A stretch of 64,000 bases of DNA from Chelydra serpentina. Its lineage: Eukaryota > Chordata > Testudines > Chelydridae. A program made the translations under genes and the position numbers. Shown here piece after piece: positions 35,177-47,330 of this stretch. The stretch spans positions 30,879,001 to 30,943,000 of the forward strand of contig JBAIAC010000004.1 of assembly GCA_037349315.1 (NCBI GenBank). Reading direction: 5' to 3'. The notes under the pieces are model-generated. The model had not been told where the DNA came from, did not search any database, and saw only the letters and a program-made list of their open reading frames with translations. Numbering within the stretch: the stretch's first letter is position 1; every line of letters begins with the position of its first letter.

Positions 35177-36700
35177 CCTCTGAATCTTTGAAGAGACAGT
35201 GTATATATGTGGCTTTGACATTTTTCAAAACTGGTACATTTTTATTAGGATTCTTCAGTTTCTCACATTGGTAACATTGGATTTCAGTAAACATCACATA
35301 GTAAAAATGAGCTTCCTTCTTTTTAGAGTCCTTAAATTAACCTTAAAGTCAGCAGTTTAAACTTTCTCTCCTACAGGTCCCTAAAGGGATTTTATTTTAT
35401 TATTGCAGCCTTTGCAATGTAAGAATGGGAAACTAGAAGTGGAATAAAATTGCACTACAATCCAATTTGATCTACTCAACTAATGTCTATACATTTGAAA
35501 GGCACTGCAATGAAATTTCAATCCACCTTTTATGTTTTTTTTTCCCAATTGCTCTGGTATTTTTCATATTTACTCCCAAATGATAGTTAGGTGGATTAAA
35601 GCTGCACAGTGCTTCTTATGAAACTATTTTTCTTCAAATCTAATATAGTCTATAATCCTCTCACACACGAAATACAATGTGGTGTCCCTTTTTTAGATGC
35701 AGAAATTCTCAGCTATAATAAATATTTCCTGTCATTCAAATCACATTTGTTTTCTCTTTATCATCTTGTTTTCTTTAGGGTGAGCCTTAAGAGAGTGTTA
35801 ATAGCATTTACAAATTACAATATTCTTTCCCCCATGTAATCCCTATCTCAACAAAAAAGAAAGGCAAGATTATTTAAATTTAGCAAACCAAGGAGCTGAC
35901 AGAAGGCAGCATCACAAACAGTATAGACCAATAGTAATACCAGGATGATTACAGTAGCCTTTTCAGAAAGGTACTTTAGAGTGTACTTAAATGTGGCACG
36001 TTATGCTTAAGAGTTTTCATGAAGAAGGATGACTTAAGCATGTGCTTTTCTGAATTGGGGTCTATGTTAGCCCTAGCTAGGAATACAGATAAACTGAATC
36101 CTGAAAGCAATTGAATTATGACCTTGTTAGAACTGGATTTTGTTTTCTGCACTTGCATGTGCTGTGTAATGTTCAGTGTATTTACAAAACTCAGGTACTG
36201 TCTATGTCCCTGAGCTTGCTGACTCCTCCCCTGCAAACCCATGTACAGGCAAGAATCTGGAAGAATCAAAGTAGTGGAATGAGGAACCAAAGTTGGCTGA
36301 CTTTAGCAGTAGTATGTTGGCCTTTCACAGCAGGTGTGTCTGGAAATTGGAGGTAGAAGGCAGCAATTGGTTGCTGGAAGAGGAAAGAAGGCAGATTTTA
36401 TGAATAACATAAGCTGGAACTATGAAGGAACTTCCCTGTGAGTAACCCTGATGACGCCTATGGAGTTGGGGCTGAAAGTCTGGTAAAGAGGCCTTTTATT
36501 AGGATTAAATGCCCACAGTTTGGTGATATTTATACATCCACGCATCTGGAAAACAATGATTTTTGTCAACTGGTTTGTGCCTAGGTTTAATGCAGCCTGC
36601 TCTGCAGTAGGAGGTAGAAAGCGTTCTCCTTCTCTCCCCAGCCCTGACCTAACGTGGCCCACATGAGGGCTACTTGGGTTGGGACTTTGGAGAGTGCATG
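35177..36700. other. CNTN5: Intronic stretch without recognised genes
   Basis: A weak palindrome-type repeat lies near 35985-36062 (CATGTGCTTTTCTGAATTGGG). No other features were seen. Confidence 0.4.
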
Positions 36701-37183
36701 TATAACCCACATACTTCCTGGTTGTGGCATTTTGTCCCATCTACTGGCACCGAGACCACTTAGAGAGAGAGGTAAAATGAGTCTCCTTTACAGACTTCGC
36801 TAACCGCCAGTTGGCTTTTAGATTGTGCTGTAGAGGCTCATGCACTAAGCTCCAGAAGTCCCAGATTCGATCCCGACAATGACCAGGGTCTGTCGGCGTT
36901 ACTAGTGGGGGCTTGTCTGGGATTTCAACTGGGAAGTCTCTGATGCTCAGGATGTGCTTCCTCAGCTAGGAGAAGTATGTAATCCACACACCTCCTGGGT
37001 ATGGTGTTCTGTCCCATCTAGTGGCACTGAGACCACTTAGAGAGAGTTAAATGAGTTTGCTCTACAGCCTTAGCTAACAGCCAGTTGGCTTTTAGCTCAT
37101 GCAGTAGAGGCTCATTGCACTAAGCTCTAGAGGTCCCCCGTTCAATCCTGCCTGCTGGCGACCAGGGTCCGTCAGCGTTACAC
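36701..37183 (+). repeat. Tandem dimer of a tRNA-derived SINE
   Basis: Unit 1 (36701-36975) and unit 2 (36976-37183) share CTGGC(A)CCGAGACCACTTAG-type text, then TAACNGCCAGTTGGCTTTTAG. Both have tRNA-like promoters: a box-A-like GTAGAGGCTCAT region and a box-B-like GATTCGATCCC (unit 1) or GTTCAATCCTG (unit 2), ending near GTCGGCGTTA. Unit 1 carries an extra 75-bp tail that unit 2 lacks. It resembles turtle tRNA-derived SINEs. Confidence 0.7.
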
Positions 37184-37575
37184 ATGGCCTGCATTGTAGT
37201 TGTTCATGTAAATGGGTAGACAAAGCCATGACTAGAGCTGTACAAATAATTGGTTTTTTTTATTTTGCTGGCAGTTCCAAAAATAATGTTTCAGAAGAAC
37301 CCCAAACCAACTTTTTTAGAATTTTTGCTACATTGGAAAGGCAGGGGGAAATATTTGAGATCAAATGAAACATTTAATTACATTTGCATTCACTACCATC
37401 CTGGTTCTTTGTTACCTACAGTTAAAAGAATTGTTTTTCATCACCACTTAATTTAGTCTTATTAAATTTCTTACTCTAAACATGCATTTAATAGAGTTTA
37501 GTACTTGCTAAAATCAAGCTACTTATCAAAACATAATGTTGTGATTAAAAGAAATCTACATAGAAAACATCACTC

Positions 37576-38221
37576 GGTCTGTCTAAACTGCAATTAAAAC
37601 CTGCATCTGGCCTGTGCCAGCTGATTCAAGCTAAGGGGCTGTTTAATTGCAGTGTAGGCGTTCAGGCTCGGGCTGGAGCCCAGGCTCTAGGACCCTGTGA
37701 GGCGGGAGAGTCCTGGAGCTCAGGCTGCACCACAATTAAACATAGGGTGGTCGGTTTTCGACTGGAAACCTAAAGTCTGCTTACTGCAAGTGGGGGATAG
37801 GAGGAGGCACCAGGTCATCACCCGCTCCAGCCCCTATTTATCCGGGGCCACCTCCTACCTTCATGGGCAGGTGCAGCTTCCAGCCCTGACTTCACAGGTG
37901 AGTCCATTCTGACCCGGGTGGGAGGGGAGAAGCAGTGAGCAACAGGGAGGAGGGGGAAAAAGGAGTGGATGGGGGTGGGGACTCAGGGGAGAGGTGGGAC
38001 GTTGTGGGGACTGGCAGGGGGGGAATAAGAGGAGCAAGGGTGGGGCCTTGGGGGGAAGAGGCAGGGCAGGGGAGGTTCTGGCACTCCTGCTGGAGTGTCC
38101 AGTTTTTAAATATTACCAAGTTGGCAACCCTAATTAAACAGCCCCTTAGCCTGCACCCTGTGAGCCTGACTCGGCTGGCACAGGCCAGTTGCAGGTTTTT
38201 AATTCCAGTGTAGATATAGCT
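37576..38221. mobile_element. PIF/Harbinger-like element split by a hAT insertion
   Basis: The outer ends GTCTGTCTAAACTGCAATTAAAA (left, first 18 bases used) and AATTCCAGTGTAGATATAGC (right) are inverted. The inner arms, with GGCTGTTTAATTG and AATTAAACAGCCCC, are also inverted. The left and right halves become contiguous when 37742-38131 and one duplication copy are removed. Confidence 0.6.
37742..38131. mobile_element. hAT-type element nested in the Harbinger-like repeat
   Basis: This 390-bp insertion ends AAGTTGGCAACCCT and begins (AT)AGGGTGGTCGG, a weak inverted pair. It is flanked by identical 8-bp AATTAAAC at 37734-37741 and 38132-38139. The interior is G-rich on the + strand. Confidence 0.72.
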
Positions 38222-39580
38222 ACTGAGTGCTAGATTGAGCATTTACAAGTCTGAGTTAGTTGAAATACCTGTAGAATATCTTATTGCCAGTCAGCTTCCT
38301 ATTATAAATGCTTGCATGGAGAATGTTGGCTGATGTTGTATGGGCCCTGGATATCTTCCTCTCCCAAACCTTACAGCAGATGTGTCTATTTCAAATGGCA
38401 GGATTGAAGAACTTGTTCAGGGAGTACCATTAGCCTTCAGAATGTGGCACCGCTGAAAGAGGCTATTAAGATAATGTAGAGTGTATGTGTGCATCTGCTG
38501 TTGGGAGAATGGGAGAATACCAGCAGTCCAATAACTTAGTCTTCTTGTGTGAACTTGCTAAATACATGGTTCTATTTTATGGAGACAAACATGAAAATTT
38601 GAGGGAAGAAATTTGCAACATGAGGCCCCTGATTCTTCACTGGTGCACCAGCATCTCTAGCTACACTGAAGTCAATGGAAATCCACGTCATTGCAAGTGT
38701 CTGCCCTCACAGAACATGCTGAAGACCTCCAGTGACTCTGTTAACTAAAGATAACTGAGGTCTTCTGAATCTTAAGTTAACTAAAATCAGCCAAGTACTT
38801 CCTAAGTAGATCAGCTTTTTCTATTTTTATATATAATATAATATATAATATAATATATATTGGAAATTACAGTCCCTTGTATTAATACGGTGAACATTAA
38901 CTTTACATAGATCAAATAATGCTGTCTGAATTTGGAATAATTTGATATTTTGCTCTGCAGCACTTTAGAGGTATTTCCTTTTAGATTTTTGAGAGGATGT
39001 TATGACTTGACAGAATGGCATTATCAAAATGGATGCTACCATTTCATTCTCAGGTGTTGAGTCAAAGCTGCTGCTACTGCTAATGTAAACTTGTAAAGCA
39101 AAAGTATCAATGTCACAGTCCTTTATTAATTTGAAAAAGTTTGTTTGAGGGCTCTCCTAATCTTTAGATCAAAAAGGTAATTTATTTTTTTTAAATAACT
39201 GATTTTTAATATGACTGAATTATTTTTAAACCCGTTGTCTCAATACACTGAACACTCATCATGAGATTTCAAAAAGTGATTAACGGATTAAATTGCCTAT
39301 TTCCACAGTAATAAAGGTTAATTGAAAGACCCTGAAGAGTCACCTCAAGAAAAAGCCAGTGTAGATTAAATCCGAACAGTGAAAGAATAAGTATTGAATT
39401 GAACACGATATTGAGCAACAAGTAAAACCTGATTCACGTGAACCAGTGATTCTTTCTCGTCTTAAAAGCAGATTCCCCCCCCACACACAATTTGAGTATA
39501 AAATGTCTGTGTGTTAATATGTGCAATATCCCAGCAACTTGCCTGTCACTAGGTGACTGGTCCCTATAGAGGGAGATGGG
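38222..39580. other. CNTN5: Intronic stretch with an AT dinucleotide-like tract
   Basis: 38616-38700 resembles a reptile repeat with ACTGAAGTCAATGG. 38829-38868 is an (ATAATAT)n low-complexity tract. No genes were seen. Confidence 0.45.
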
Positions 39581-39589
39581 CCCAGCCCA

Positions 39590-40150
39590 ACCTGTGTCAC
39601 AATTAATTAGCTGCTTCCCCAACTGGGAGATGGGACTGGGAGTCGGGTAAGGGGTTTAGTTGATACCTAAAGACACCAGGCCCTTCTAAAAGAGCTGAGA
39701 GAGCTCAATCTGGGGGCTGAACTACAGCTACTGAGCAAGCTTCTGTGAAAGACCCTGAGTCAGGGTGTGCAGGAGGTTGGGTACTCTGGTGGAATGAGCC
39801 TGGGGACCCAGCCCTCTACACCAGGGAGGGTGTAGGAGAACAGTGCTTCAGGGGGATTAGCCCGGGGGCCGAGTGCATAGTACCCAAGCAGAGGAAAGGA
39901 CTCAAAGGGGCCCAGATGGAGGGCTGAAGAAAAGCCCACAAAGAGTTGAAGAACTTTTTTGCTTATTTGAACTTCTTAGTTTAACTTTTTTTAATCCTTG
40001 AATGGTTTAAGCTTGTTTCTGACTTGGCCAGAGGGCCAAGTCACATCTACAGCAGTGACCCATGTGTGTAGAGCTCATCAAGGAACCCTAAGAAGAGGAG
40101 ACTGAGGCAGGGCATGCACATCAGAGTCACCCCTGGCCACAAAGAGGTGC
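39590..40150. repeat. Unidentified interspersed repeat, possibly an LTR-element leader
   Basis: The block is GC-richer than its flanks, with AGGGAGGGTGTAGGAGAACAG, GACTTGGCCAGAGGG and CTGAGGCAGGGCA. It shares short text with 8490-8880. No termini or coding similarity could be fixed. Confidence 0.35.
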
Positions 40151-40944
40151 TTGGTAGGCATCCACCTTCTTCTATTACTTTTTTTTCCCCCCGAGGCTGT
40201 TAATTTCCAAGAGTGATCATGTGACTCTTCAGCATAGACATGGACATCTTGATGGTTCTGTGACCTGTCAAGTACTTGTGGTTCTGTTTATTTGGTTGGG
40301 TGGTCTTATTAAAGGGAAACTGATAGCGACCTCTCTATTTAGGTTTCCTAACACTATGCATTGTTAAAAAAATATCTTGTGATCCTTCTTTCAGGAGCTC
40401 TACTATCTCCATTGTTTGCTAGGGAACTCTGAAAAATTTGGCAGGGAGAAAGCATTGGGGCCGGAAAGGAGCATTTTCTTTGTCCCATAACAGTCCTGTA
40501 ATACAAGCTGTGCTGCAGCACTGAAGATTCAGGGTTAAAACCCAGCCAATGATGCATAATGGATGTTCTTACAATTGCAGATTGTAGAATTTATTACTAC
40601 CTTTTTCCTTTCTACAAAAAATGGAAAACTATATGCAAACTCCTTAGATTAACTGAACACTTCATTTGCAAAGTCAAACACTTGAAATTATAAATGCCAG
40701 AATTCAGGTTGCCTGTGCAACCTTGATTATGTCCTCTTGTGCATATGCATTATGATGGTCTTTAATTACATGATCACCTATTATTTTTTCCACAGGAGCC
40801 CCATGTCATTCAGAGCACAGGCTGCAAGATGCTCTGGTGATGAATCAGGGCTCTGTAGTGAGGAAAGCTGTTTGTAGGACCCTGGCCTCATTTTATGTAG
40901 AACTTGAAAGGCCTTTAAAGAACAAAGCAGGAAACTGCATAAAG
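40151..40944. other. CNTN5: Intronic stretch with no recognised feature
   Basis: Only short chance open frames; no transposon ends or exon signals were seen. Confidence 0.45.
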
Positions 40945-41735
40945 AGAAAGGTTAAGGCAAGTGAATGCCACAAAGCAGAACTCTGTTCTATCCCTGCCTC
41001 TGCCACACAGTTCCTATGTGATGATGAGCAAGATACTTGAAACAAAATTTGGCAATTGGTCCCTATTTGTATGTGCCTCGTTTTCAAGGTGCCTAGCTTG
41101 AGACGCCTAGGGCCTTATTTATAGGAATGATGGGCTCTTTCCACTGCAACTGAAGCTAATGGGACTTGAGTATACTCAGCATGTCTGGAGGTAAAGGCAC
41201 AGAAATGAATGCATGGATGGCAGTCATGAAGGTCTGGAATTCTGACCTTGGCTGTACCACATGTTCATTTGTGTGGCCTCAGAAAAGACTTTTTGTCTTA
41301 GCTTACCCATCTGTAAAATGGGGATAAAAACACTCTTTGCTCACAGCGAACATAAATTCATTATTTGTGTGACACTCAGATACCTTGATAATGAGCTCTT
41401 TAGAAAAGACTATAAGGAAATGGGTAATCCTTTATTCATTGCATGCTGTACTGTAAATAAGGCTGGGACCACTAACTGAATGATGAGCATAAAAATATCA
41501 AACATCTGCATCATTCCCTGAGCACAGTCTATCTTGTGCAATGAAAGAGGCACAAATAATTGTAAGCGATCATGTAATGAAAGACTGTATCATAATGCAT
41601 ACCCGCAAGGGGGCAGAATTAAAGCTGAACAAATAATTTATAATTAGTATTTCCTAACTTTTGAGGGCTTCATTTTGCAACCTAAATAACATCTGTTTAA
41701 CTTAGGTGTTGTGGTTTTTTGTGTGTCTAAAATGA
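40945..41735 (+). repeat. Composite tRNA-headed repeat, copy 2
   Basis: This has the same orientation and part order as 21830-22625: a tRNA-like head (GGTTAAGGCAAGTGAATGCC), TTCCTATGTGATGATGAGC, the MIR-like CCATCTGTAAAATGGGGATA, then CGCAAGGGGGCAG and TTTTGCAACCTAAAT. The two copies are diverged, with indels. Confidence 0.6.
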
Positions 41736-43020
41736 AAAATATGGAGGATATAGATTTTAAATACTAAATATTTGCCTTTTCAAGAAAATATGTAACTAAT
41801 GAGGGGGCAGTAGTTGGTGGAATACAGTGCAAAAGGGTGTTCCAAGTGTCAGGTCAGGGTTGGTAAGGAAAAGAAAGAGGCTATTACTGTAAATTATTAT
41901 ATTATTCTTTTAAAATAGATTGTCTATGACAGAAATTTGAAAATCAGCCCAATAATATGTTACAGTTGTTGTACAGGCTTTGTGTTCAGTATGTGTAAAG
42001 TATTGGTGTTCTTAGCCCAGTTCCCAGTGGGTGAGTGTTAATAACATCCATGTTGTCTGTTGCAGATAAAAAAGCCAAGGATTAGATGAGCATTTTTCAG
42101 ACATGGCATTGTGATACTCTGGTTACTTGTGCTACATTCACATTTCTGATTATTGAACATAACGATCACATCAGGCCAGTTTATTTATATATTGTAGGAT
42201 AAGACACTTCCCAACTCAGTTGAGGTTTTGGCTGTCACATGCTGTACCTTACTCCCTTATTGAAATAAACTGCCCACCATCATATACAAAACAAAGATAC
42301 ACTTACTGTCAATGAGCCAATATGGTTCAGAATCTGGTGAGCATAAAAATGCATTGGAGAATCCTTTGCTACCAGAGTAGTTAAAAATTAGCTCATATGT
42401 CAATGAATATAAGTGTATAGTTGGATTCCTTTTAAAATTTTGTACCCAAAAGTTGCTTGTTAAAATCATATAATATATTTTAAATTTAAGAAAAATACTT
42501 TAAGAAATATTCCCAATCCACTATTTCCTGCACAATGCCAATTCAAATAATTCTATTAATTGTGGTAATTGGCCAGATTGCTGCTGAAAAAGAGAACTTA
42601 CCATTTTAAATGTGTGCACAAACTGGCTGATTCGTTAGCCTTACCTGCAATATGTACACATGCATTCTCCAAGGTAGACATGTCATTGTATAAAATATGA
42701 TCACTACCATTCCAGGTAAGTAGATATAGAGATCTGGCAGGGTGTTAATAAAAGGTCTGACGATGAACAAAAAATGTTGCCTGTGGGAAATTAAAATAGT
42801 AAGTGATGGCATATGCCTGCCTACACCTATTTCTCAACGGATGTATCTTGGTTAAATAAAGGCTTTGATTTATTGTTTATCAACATCGTTGTTGTGACAC
42901 TTCATACCTTTTTTATCTCTTCTCATTTTATGTTCTTGCTCACATGTTAGAACAGAAAAAGGAAATACAACTTAGTGTACAATCAGTTTGTGGAATTCAA
43001 TGCCTCAGATTGTTAAGTAC
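41736..43020. other. CNTN5: Intronic stretch; contains the donor of a local 60-bp duplication
   Basis: 42649-42708 recurs at 43190-43249 with two mismatches. Otherwise no recognised features. Confidence 0.5.
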
Positions 43021-43189
43021 TATGATTCATAGATTCTAAAGCTGGAAAGGACCTTTGTGATCATCTAGTCTGACCTCCTATAAAACCCATCCCATGGAAC
43101 GCCCCCCAAAATAATTAATCTAATCTTAATTTAAAAATCATAATTGATGGTGAATCCACCACAACCCTTGACAAATTGTTCCAGTGGTT

Positions 43190-43249
43190 AATATGTACAC
43201 ATGCATTCTCCAAGGTAGACACATCATTGTATAAAATATGATCACTACC
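43190..43249 (+). repeat. 60-bp copy of 42649-42708 inside the LINE
   Basis: It begins AATATGTACACATGCATTCT and ends TGATCACTACC, with two differences (TG versus CA) from the upstream copy in the same orientation. It interrupts LINE 3'-end text after TTCCAGTGGTT. Confidence 0.85.
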
Positions 43250-44457
43250 TCACTGAGGAAATAAAGTGTAAATGTTTAAGTCTGTATTTTTCAAGCTTCA
43301 ATTTCCTGCCACTTGATCCTCTTCTACCTTTCTCTGCTAGACTGAAGAGCCCATTGCTAAATATTTGTTCCCCATGTAGGTACTTGCAGATTATACTCAA
43401 TTAACCTTTTCTTCGTTAAGCTAAATAGATCTAGCTATTTGAGTCTTATCACTATAGGGCATGTTTTCTAATCCTTTACTCATTCTTGTGACTCTTCTTT
43501 GAACCCTCTCCAATTTATCAACATGCTTCATGAATTGTGGGCACCGAAATTGGACATAGTATCTTAGCAGCAGTCATGCCAGTGCCAAAGAGAGAGGTAA
43601 AATAACCTCTCTATGCCCTACTTAAGGTTCCACTGTTTATGCATCCCATGGTTGCAATAACTCCTTTGACCTACAGATTCACAGTGGGCGCTCATGTTCA
43701 GCTAGCCATCCTCTACGACCCTCACATCTTTATCTGAGTCACTGTTTCCTAGGATAGTCCCACATACTATAAGTATGGCCTACATGCCTTGTTCCTAAAT
43801 GTATACACTTACAATTAGCTGTATTAAAACACATTGTTTGCTTGTGCTCAGTTTACCAAGTGATCTAGATCACTCTGAATCAATGACTTTTCCTCTCCAT
43901 TATTTACCATTTGTGCAAACTATATCATTGATTTTGTTTTCTTCCAGGTCATTGATACTGTTAAATAGCGCAGGGCCAAGAACCAATCCCTCCGGGACCC
44001 CTTGGAAACACACCTGCTCGATGACAATTCCCCATTTATAGTTACATTTTGAGACCTATCAGTTAGCCATTTTGAATCCATTTAATGTGTGATATGTTAA
44101 CTTTGTGTCATTCTAATTTTTAATCAGAAAGTCATTTGATACCAAGTCAAATGCCTTACATAAATCTAAGTATATTGCATTGGTACTATTTATCAACCAA
44201 ATTTGTAATTTAATCAAAAATGAATGCACTGCATTCGAGAAGTTCATTAACAGAGTTGTGCAAAATTATAACAAGAAACCAAGAACGATGTAGATATAGT
44301 ACTTCATAGTAGGCTTGTGTAGCCCACTTTAATTTCTGTGATGATTTAAAAATGTGAGTTAAATCTAATAAAATCATTGTGGAACATTTTTCGGTTTTTA
44401 CTATGGTGCATTACAGCCCACCTTCACCCTAACAGTCTCATCCCTCATCGGTCCTCA

Positions 44458-44505
44458 CTCTCTCTCTCTCTCTCACACACACTCTCACACACACACACAC
44501 CTACC
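44458..44505. repeat. (TC)n/(CA)n microsatellite
   Basis: About 22 bases of TC repeats pass into CA repeats. Confidence 0.9.
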
Positions 44506-45186
44506 TAACTGTATTTTTGAACACCCCTCCTAATTTAAATAACCGGGGAAAACACTGGTTATTAAAAGTCAGCCTTAATGGTCCAGCAAGCTCCTCAGTC
44601 AGCTCTTTTTAATGCTCTTAAAAGAAAGTTATCTGGACCTGTTAATTTAAAAAAGTTTAAGTTTAGTCACTTCTGTTTAACATCCTCCAGAGATACTAGT
44701 GAAAGGGAAAGAGTTCATCATCACCATATGTATAATCTCTTTTCCCCCCAAGTACAGAACCGAAATTTTTCTTTAACACTTCTGTTTTTTTGCCATTATT
44801 ATTGTTCCGCATATGATTTTTTAAAACTCCTTATTGTCCTTAATTCTGCTGGCCATAGATTTATCATTCTTTCCTTTTGATTCCCTTAACAATTTTCTAC
44901 AATTCCTAACTTCTGATTTAAGTTCCTTACTATTAACTTCTCCTTTCTTCCATTTGTCATATAGTTTGTAGCTGCCTTCACTTCCCCTCTAAACCAGGTT
45001 TTTATTTTATTTTATTTAACTAGCACAGCCTTCTTCCTTAGTTGTGGGATTATGGGTTTTGGTCATCTAGTAAGACGTTCTTAAATGATTCCCAATTTTC
45101 ACTCACATTTTTCTGATTAAATTCTTCCTCCCAGCTGATTTGGCTCATAATTGTTTTCAGTTTTGTGAAATTGGCCCTATTAAAGC

Positions 45187-46690
45187 ACTTATTACTGGTC
45201 AGTACAGGGATTGTAACCTGTCCTTTAAATCGGCTTCTGTACCCAATGACTGGAAGATAGCTAATGTAACGCCAATATTTTAAAAGGACTCTAGAGGTGA
45301 TCCCGGCAATTACAGACTGGTAAGTCTAACATCCATGCCGGGCAAATTAGTTGAAACAATAGTAAAGAATAAAATTGTCAGGCACATAGAAGAACATACA
45401 TTGTTGGGCAAAAGTCAACATGGTTTCTGTAAAGAGAAATCATGCCTTACTAATTTATTAGAGTTCTTTGAAGAGGTCAACAAACATGTGGATAAGGGCG
45501 ATCCAGTAGACATAGTGTACTTAGATTTCCAGAAGGCCTTTGACAAGCTCCCTCACCAAGGCTCTTACGTAAATTAAGTTGCCATGGGATAAGAGGGAAG
45601 ATCCTTTCACGGATTGAGAACTGGTTAAAAGACAGGGAACAAAGGGTAGGAATAAATGGTAAATTTTCAGAATGGAGAGGGGTAACTAGTGGTGTTCCCC
45701 AAGGGTCAGTCCTAGGACCAATCCTATTCAACTTATTCATAAATGATTTGGAAGAAGGGGTAAACAGTGAGGTGGCAAAGTTTGCAGATGATACTAAGGT
45801 GCTCAAGATAGTTAAGACCAAAGCAGACTGTGAAGAACTTCAAAAAAATCTCACAAAACTAAATGATTGGGCAACAAAATGGCAAATGAAATTTAATGTG
45901 GATAAATGTAAAGTAATGCACATTGGAAAAAATAACCCCAACTATACATACAATATGATGAGGACTAATTTAGATACAACTAATCAGGAAAAAGATCTTG
46001 AGGTCATCGTGGATAGTTCTCTGAAGACGTCCATGCAGTGTGAAGCGGCAGTCAAAAAAGCAAACAGGATGTTAGGAATCATTAAAAAAGGGATAAAGAA
46101 TAAGACAGATCATATCTTATTGCCCTTATACAAATCCATAGTGCACCCACATCTTGAATACTGCATACAATTGTGGTCTCCTCATCTCAAAAAGGATATA
46201 CTGGCATTCAAAAAGATTCAGAGAAGGGCAGCTAAAATGATTAGGGGTCTGGAACGTGTCCCATATAAGGAGAGATTAAAGAGGCTAGGATTTTTTTAGC
46301 TTGGAAAAGAGGAGACTAAGGGGGGATATGATAGAGGTATATAAAATTATGAGTGGTGTGGAGGAAGTGAATAAGGAAAAGTTATTTACTTGTTCTCATA
46401 ATAGAAGAACTAGGGGGGCAACCAATGAAATTAGTGGGCAGCAGGTTTAAAACAAATAAAAGGAAGTTCTTCTTCACACAGCACACAGTCAGCCTGTGGA
46501 ACTCCTTGCCTGAGGAGACTGTGAAGGCTAGGACTACAACAGGATTTAAAAGAGAACTGGATAAATTCATAGAGATGAAGTCCATTAATGGCTATTAACC
46601 AGGATGGGTAAGGAATGGTGTCCTTAGCCTCTGTTTGTCAGAGGCGGGTGATGGATGGAAGGAAAGTGATCACTTGATCATTACCTGTTA
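45187..46690 (+). mobile_element. CR1 LINE 3' part nested in the older LINE
   Basis: A + strand CR1 carries RT motifs: NYRLVS-type text near 45310, QHGFCKEKSCLTNL, VYLDFQKAFDKLPH (45335-45577) and, after a frame break near 45565, EVAKFADDTKVLK, TKWQMKFNVDKCKVM and HLEYCIQLWSPHL (45748-46299), then the 3' end near 46690. The catalytic FADD is intact. There are about two frameshifts and several stops. Confidence 0.88.
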
Positions 46691-47330
46691 GGTCATTATG
46701 AAAGTGATCAAAGTATTTTAATTTTTAATTCGATGATCAGTTCCTCTTTATCATCCTAATAAAGAATTCCCCTATGTTGGCTGTAACACTTTCTGAGTAA
46801 GGAAATTGCCATCTATAATATTTTAGAAATTGCAAGGATGTTTTAATACTGGCGGCATGAGATTTCCAGCATGTCACTCAAACTGAAATCCCACATGATG
46901 ATGCAGCTTTTTTCCCTACACATTATAAATAGGTTCATAAGGAGGTGGTCAGCCTGTTTCCTATTGTGTTTTGGTGGTCTGTAGCAGACACCAACTAATA
47001 CCTCATTTTGTGTTTTATCTGTTAGGATATTGATCCATTAACATGCAAGATCCCTTTCTTCTGAGTTATCAGTGAAACGGGTAATGCTATTTTTGACAGA
47101 GTGCCACTCCCCCTCCCCTTTTGTCCACTTATACTTCCTCAATAGGTTTTAACCATGAATTAACATTCCACTAGTGTGAATCGTACCAGCAGGTTTCAGT
47201 AACACCAACTAGACTGAATTTATGCTTGTAAGTGAGCAATTCCAGTTCCCCCTGTTTGAGAATCAGGTTCCCACCCTTGCTGTGTAAGCAATTAAGGAAT
47301 TTCTTCACTTCATGTCTTTTGGTTCCTTGA

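Larger units (their letters stand above)
43021..47330 (-). mobile_element. Old minus-strand LINE (CR1-like), interrupted by a younger CR1
   Basis: The 3' end is at 43021 (inverse of a CTAGAATCTATGAATCAT-type terminus). RT-region text in reverse extends through about 43900-45180. After the + strand CR1 at 45187-46690 it continues to about 47330, where the minus-strand frame reads GELELLTYKHKFSLVGVTET, the N-terminus of an APE endonuclease. All frames are heavily broken. Confidence 0.7.

Noticed and set aside
36819..36880. A functional tRNA gene
   Set aside because: Box A/B-like text is present, but no cloverleaf is visible and it lies in a repeated SINE unit.
38829..38868. A CRISPR-like or satellite array
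   Set aside because: It is a simple AT low-complexity tract without spacers or a longer repeat unit.
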